NCBI GenBank assembly: GCA_964459635.1
Contig: CAYWMQ010000019.1
Location: forward strand, 1-13,491
DNA from: CAYWMQ01 sp964459635
Lineage (GTDB): Bacteria > Patescibacteriota > Minisyncoccia > Phycocordibacterales > UBA12088
DNA: 13,491 nucleotides
Reading direction: 5' to 3'
Shown: piece by piece, positions 11,426-13,491 of the stretch
How positions within the stretch are numbered: position 1 is the stretch's first letter
Layout: every line of letters begins with the position of its first letter
Position numbers and translations under genes: made by a program
The notes under the pieces: model-generated
What the model saw: the letters and a program-made list of their open reading frames with translations, nothing else
Databases searched by the model: none
What the model was told of the DNA's origin: nothing

Positions 11426-13021
11426 ATGCATCCCTACGCGTACGTGAGACGACACAAAACAGCATTCTTTGTGCTTGCGGTACCGCTTGTCGCGCTTGCG
11501 TCATGGTACGTACTCACGAGGGGCGCTGACGCGCCTGTGCCTGAAACAGCCGCTGTTGTGCGAGGCGATGTCGCCGATGTGGTGAATGTGACGGGCCACG
11601 CCGAACCGCTTGAACGTCTGGAGCTTGCGTTCGCGTCTGCGGGCAGGCTTGCCCGTGTGTATCCGGAAGAAGGTGCGCGGGTACGTGCCGGGGCGCCCAT
11701 TGCCATACTTGAAACAAGTATTGAGAGTGCCCGCCTCGCGGAGTACGCGGCACGTATAGATCGTGAGGTGGCCCTACTCAACGACCTTGAGGCGGGCACG
11801 GCATCAGAGACTCTTGCACGTGCGGAGGCGTCCTATGAGCAACAGCAGGCGCTCTATGATCGCTCCATAGCCGCCCTTGCGGGGGCGCTTGACCGTGCAT
11901 ATCGCACCGCGGATGACATGCTGCGCGACAAAGTCGATGAGGTGTTCGGGGGTGTGCGCGATGACCCACGCTTCGGCACCTCCTTCGAGCTCGGTACGAC
12001 AAAGTACTTCATCCGTGCAGACGGAGATATGACGTCCCGCCTCACGGCGGGTAGGGCGGAGGCCGCGGAAGCGACGGAGCGGCTCGATGCGCTTCGTCTG
12101 GATGGCTCGCAAGACCCCGCTCTGCGTGCGCTACAAGCGGAGCAAGAGCTTGCACGTATTCAAGCGTTCCTTGACGATGTGGCGGTTGTTGTGCATGGCT
12201 ACATTCCCACCGACAGCGAAGCGCAGACCGTATACGCATCGTACCAGGCCGACATCGCCGCAGCGCGGAGCTCTCTCCAGACAGCCCAAGACACGCTGCG
12301 TACTGCGCATACGGATTATGTACGCGCACGCGGTACGCTTGATGTGGAAGAATGGACGCGTGCTCAAACGGAAGCCACACCGCGGCCTTTTGCGGTAGCC
12401 GCACAAGACGCAGCTCTACGTGCCGCTCTGGCCGCGCGCAGGACGCAGGAGGCGGTGCTTGGCGAGGCGGTGCTGCGCAGTCCCATCACTGGCATCGTCA
12501 CCAAGATTGAGCGGCGTCGAGGTGAAGTGGTCGCCCCCGGTACGGTCGTTGCAGAGGTGTTTGCGGACGGCGCGTATGAGCTTGTGGCGTACATACCCGA
12601 GGCGGACGTAGCAAGCGTTGCGCTTGGCGATACGGCACAGGTGACCTTTGATGCGTTCGAGCGCACGGATATTTTTCGCGCCAAGGTGGTGCGCATCGCT
12701 CTTTCCGAGACGGTGCGCGAAGGTGTGCCCACGTACAAGACCACGCTCGTCATTACGGATATGCCCGAGCGCGGGGCTGCCATACGTGCCGGCATGACCG
12801 CTGATATTGCCATAGAAGCGGAGCTGCGTTCCGATGTTCTGTTCGTCCCTTCGCGGAGTGTTTTGCGCGAAGGTGAGCGTAGTTACGTGCGAGTCTTCCA
12901 CGACGGCTTGATAGAGGAGCGTGATGTTGAGCCCGGGCTGCGCGGCTCTGAGGGTACCACAGAAGTAGTGTCCGGCCTTACGGAAGGGGAAGAAGTGGTG
13001 TTGTTTATGGAGGACGAGTAG
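11426..13021 (+). CDS. MacA/HlyD-type periplasmic adaptor (membrane fusion) protein
   Basis: A 531-residue membrane fusion protein. A short basic N-terminus and one membrane helix (about 13-31, AFFVLAVPLVALASWYVL) anchor it. The first half of the lipoyl domain is at about 48-96 (VVNVTGHAEP to GARVRAGAPIAILE). A long helical, coiled-coil region follows (about 97-345, rich in Ala, Glu and Arg). The second lipoyl half is at about 349-380 (LRSPITGIVTKIERRRGEVV), followed by a beta-barrel and C-terminal domain (AYIPEADVASVALGD, VLFVPSRSVLREGE). It should work with the ABC transporter encoded downstream (13154) to export substrates or act on envelope lipids or peptides. The helical part is longer than in many MacA proteins. 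In Gram-positive-like CPR cells it would not reach an outer membrane. Confidence 0.88.
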   Translation: MHPYAYVRRHKTAFFVLAVPLVALASWYVLTRGADAPVPETAAVVRGDVADVVNVTGHAEPLERLELAFASAGRLARVYPEEGARVRAGAPIAILETSIESARLAEYAARIDREVALLNDLEAGTASETLARAEASYEQQQALYDRSIAALAGALDRAYRTADDMLRDKVDEVFGGVRDDPRFGTSFELGTTKYFIRADGDMTSRLTAGRAEAAEATERLDALRLDGSQDPALRALQAEQELARIQAFLDDVAVVVHGYIPTDSEAQTVYASYQADIAAARSSLQTAQDTLRTAHTDYVRARGTLDVEEWTRAQTEATPRPFAVAAQDAALRAALAARRTQEAVLGEAVLRSPITGIVTKIERRRGEVVAPGTVVAEVFADGAYELVAYIPEADVASVALGDTAQVTFDAFERTDIFRAKVVRIALSETVREGVPTYKTTLVITDMPERGAAIRAGMTADIAIEAELRSDVLFVPSRSVLREGERSYVRVFHDGLIEERDVEPGLRGSEGTTEVVSGLTEGEEVVLFMEDE

Positions 13022-13046
13022 GTGTTCTGAACACGATACCAATATA

Positions 13047-13124
13047 CGAATGAGTACGAATGCTGCGAATACAAAGCGTACCCGTGCGGCAGTGCCGCGC
13101 ATTCGTAGCATTCGCATCAATTCG
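13047..13124. repeat. Intergenic inverted repeat of ATTCG-type units
   Basis: The 24-nt arms at 13047-13070 and 13101-13124 are imperfect inverted copies built of ATTCG/CGAAT units (CGAATGCTGCGAAT against ATTCGTAGCATTCG, one mismatch). A small hairpin, GCGGC AGT GCCGC, lies between them. No T-run follows. It sits between the adaptor and ABC genes. Confidence 0.6.
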
Positions 13125-13153
13125 TTGATTAGCATCGTGCTCGCGTTACGTGG

Positions 13154-13491
13154 ATGAACAGTATGTTAATTCAAGTTGAACACCTCCAAAAAACCTACGC
13201 CGACGGCACTCAAGCACTGCGTGAGGCGACATTTTCCATAGATGCCGGTGAGTTCGTCACCATCATGGGGCCTTCGGGTTCCGGCAAGTCCACACTGCTC
13301 CACGTACTCGGCTTCCTTGACCGTGAGACGAGTGGCACGTACCGCTTTGCAGGGCGCACATGGGATGAACTGGGGCCCGAGGGTCTCGCCACGCTTCGCA
13401 ACAACGAGATAGGCTTCGTGTTTCAGCAGTTCAACCTTCTTCCACGCGAGAGTGTCGTGGAAAATATCTACCTGCCGCTCTACTACTCGTC
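13154..13491 (+). CDS. MacB/LolD-type ABC transporter ATP-binding protein, 5' part
   Basis: The first 112 residues of an ABC ATPase; the gene runs off the window. The Walker A motif GPSGSGKST is at 39-47 and the Q-loop at FVFQQFNLLP (88-97). The A-loop region LQKTYADGTQALREATFSI and the phrase LLHVLGFLDRETSGTYRFAG are typical of the MacB/LolD/FtsE subfamily. It follows the adaptor by 132 bp, so the pair forms a MacAB-like exporter; a permease or fused permease domain is expected downstream. ATG 13154 and ATG 13163 are both possible starts, since family similarity starts at about MLIQVEHLQKTY (13163). No Shine-Dalgarno is visible for either. Confidence 0.9.
   Translation, partial: MNSMLIQVEHLQKTYADGTQALREATFSIDAGEFVTIMGPSGSGKSTLLHVLGFLDRETSGTYRFAGRTWDELGPEGLATLRNNEIGFVFQQFNLLPRESVVENIYLPLYYS

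Noticed and set aside
12473..12483. CTGCGCAGTCC in the adaptor gene identical to the start of VR and TR
   Set aside because: Only 11 nt are shared and the surrounding sequence differs, so it is chance or codon use.
12416..13135. Long minus-strand frame opposite the adaptor gene
   Set aside because: No family motifs, and the plus-strand frame is a clear membrane fusion protein.

Overview
The window looks like part of a Candidate Phyla Radiation (Patescibacteria, probably Parcubacteria-type) genome. This is inferred from the many short proteins of unknown function, the sparse Shine-Dalgarno sequences, several starts only 6-7 nt after a -10 box (apparently leaderless mRNAs), repetitive palindromic intergenic DNA, and an Avd-like four-helix-bundle protein of the type found with retroelements in this group. 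TGA acts as a normal stop. A run of 100 Ns (9712-9811) is a scaffold gap, so this is probably a draft or metagenome assembly.

The main discovery is a complete diversity-generating retroelement (DGR) at about 2558-5260. A variable protein (2703-3359) ends in a variable repeat (VR, 3229-3353). A near-identical template repeat (TR, 3739-3863) lies exactly 510 bp downstream. The two align without gaps over 125 bp with 15 differences, and all 15 fall on adenines of the TR. None of the 97 non-A positions differs. This is the signature of adenine-specific mutagenic retrohoming. A reverse transcriptase with the DGR-type SQ motif and YADD active site follows (4265-5260). An Avd-like protein is encoded between TR and RT, but on the opposite strand. 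A GC-rich hairpin lies 10 nt after the VR. The variable-protein gene has a strong promoter and a long structured leader, and a related leader precedes an unrecognised gene just after the RT (5446-5952).

Layout: end of an endonuclease/exonuclease/phosphatase-fold protein (1-110); C39-like cysteine peptidase (216-704); small membrane protein on the minus strand (824-1018) with its own promoter, 5' UTR hairpin and terminator; secreted lysozyme-like protein with a peptidoglycan-binding domain (1164-1883); RelB/DinJ-RelE/YafQ toxin-antitoxin pair with an operator palindrome (1904-2464); the DGR (2558-5260); the orphan leader gene (5446-5952); a 441-nt intergenic stretch with a terminator, a second large hairpin and repeats; typA/bipA (6394-8178); a minus-strand operon of three membrane-associated proteins including an Excalibur-domain protein (8390-9188), flanked by two copies of an intergenic repeat; a second C39-like peptidase cut by the gap (9413-9711); two single-domain response regulators and a degenerate histidine-kinase-like protein in one operon (9857-11366); and a MacA-like adaptor followed by a MacB-like ABC ATPase running off the end (11426-13491).

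Functionally, the RT, Avd and TR would rewrite the C-terminal end of the variable protein, probably a ligand-binding surface. Much of the rest is envelope-facing (lysozyme, C39-like peptidases, Excalibur protein, tripartite-type exporter), as expected for an episymbiont-like cell, although that lifestyle is inference.
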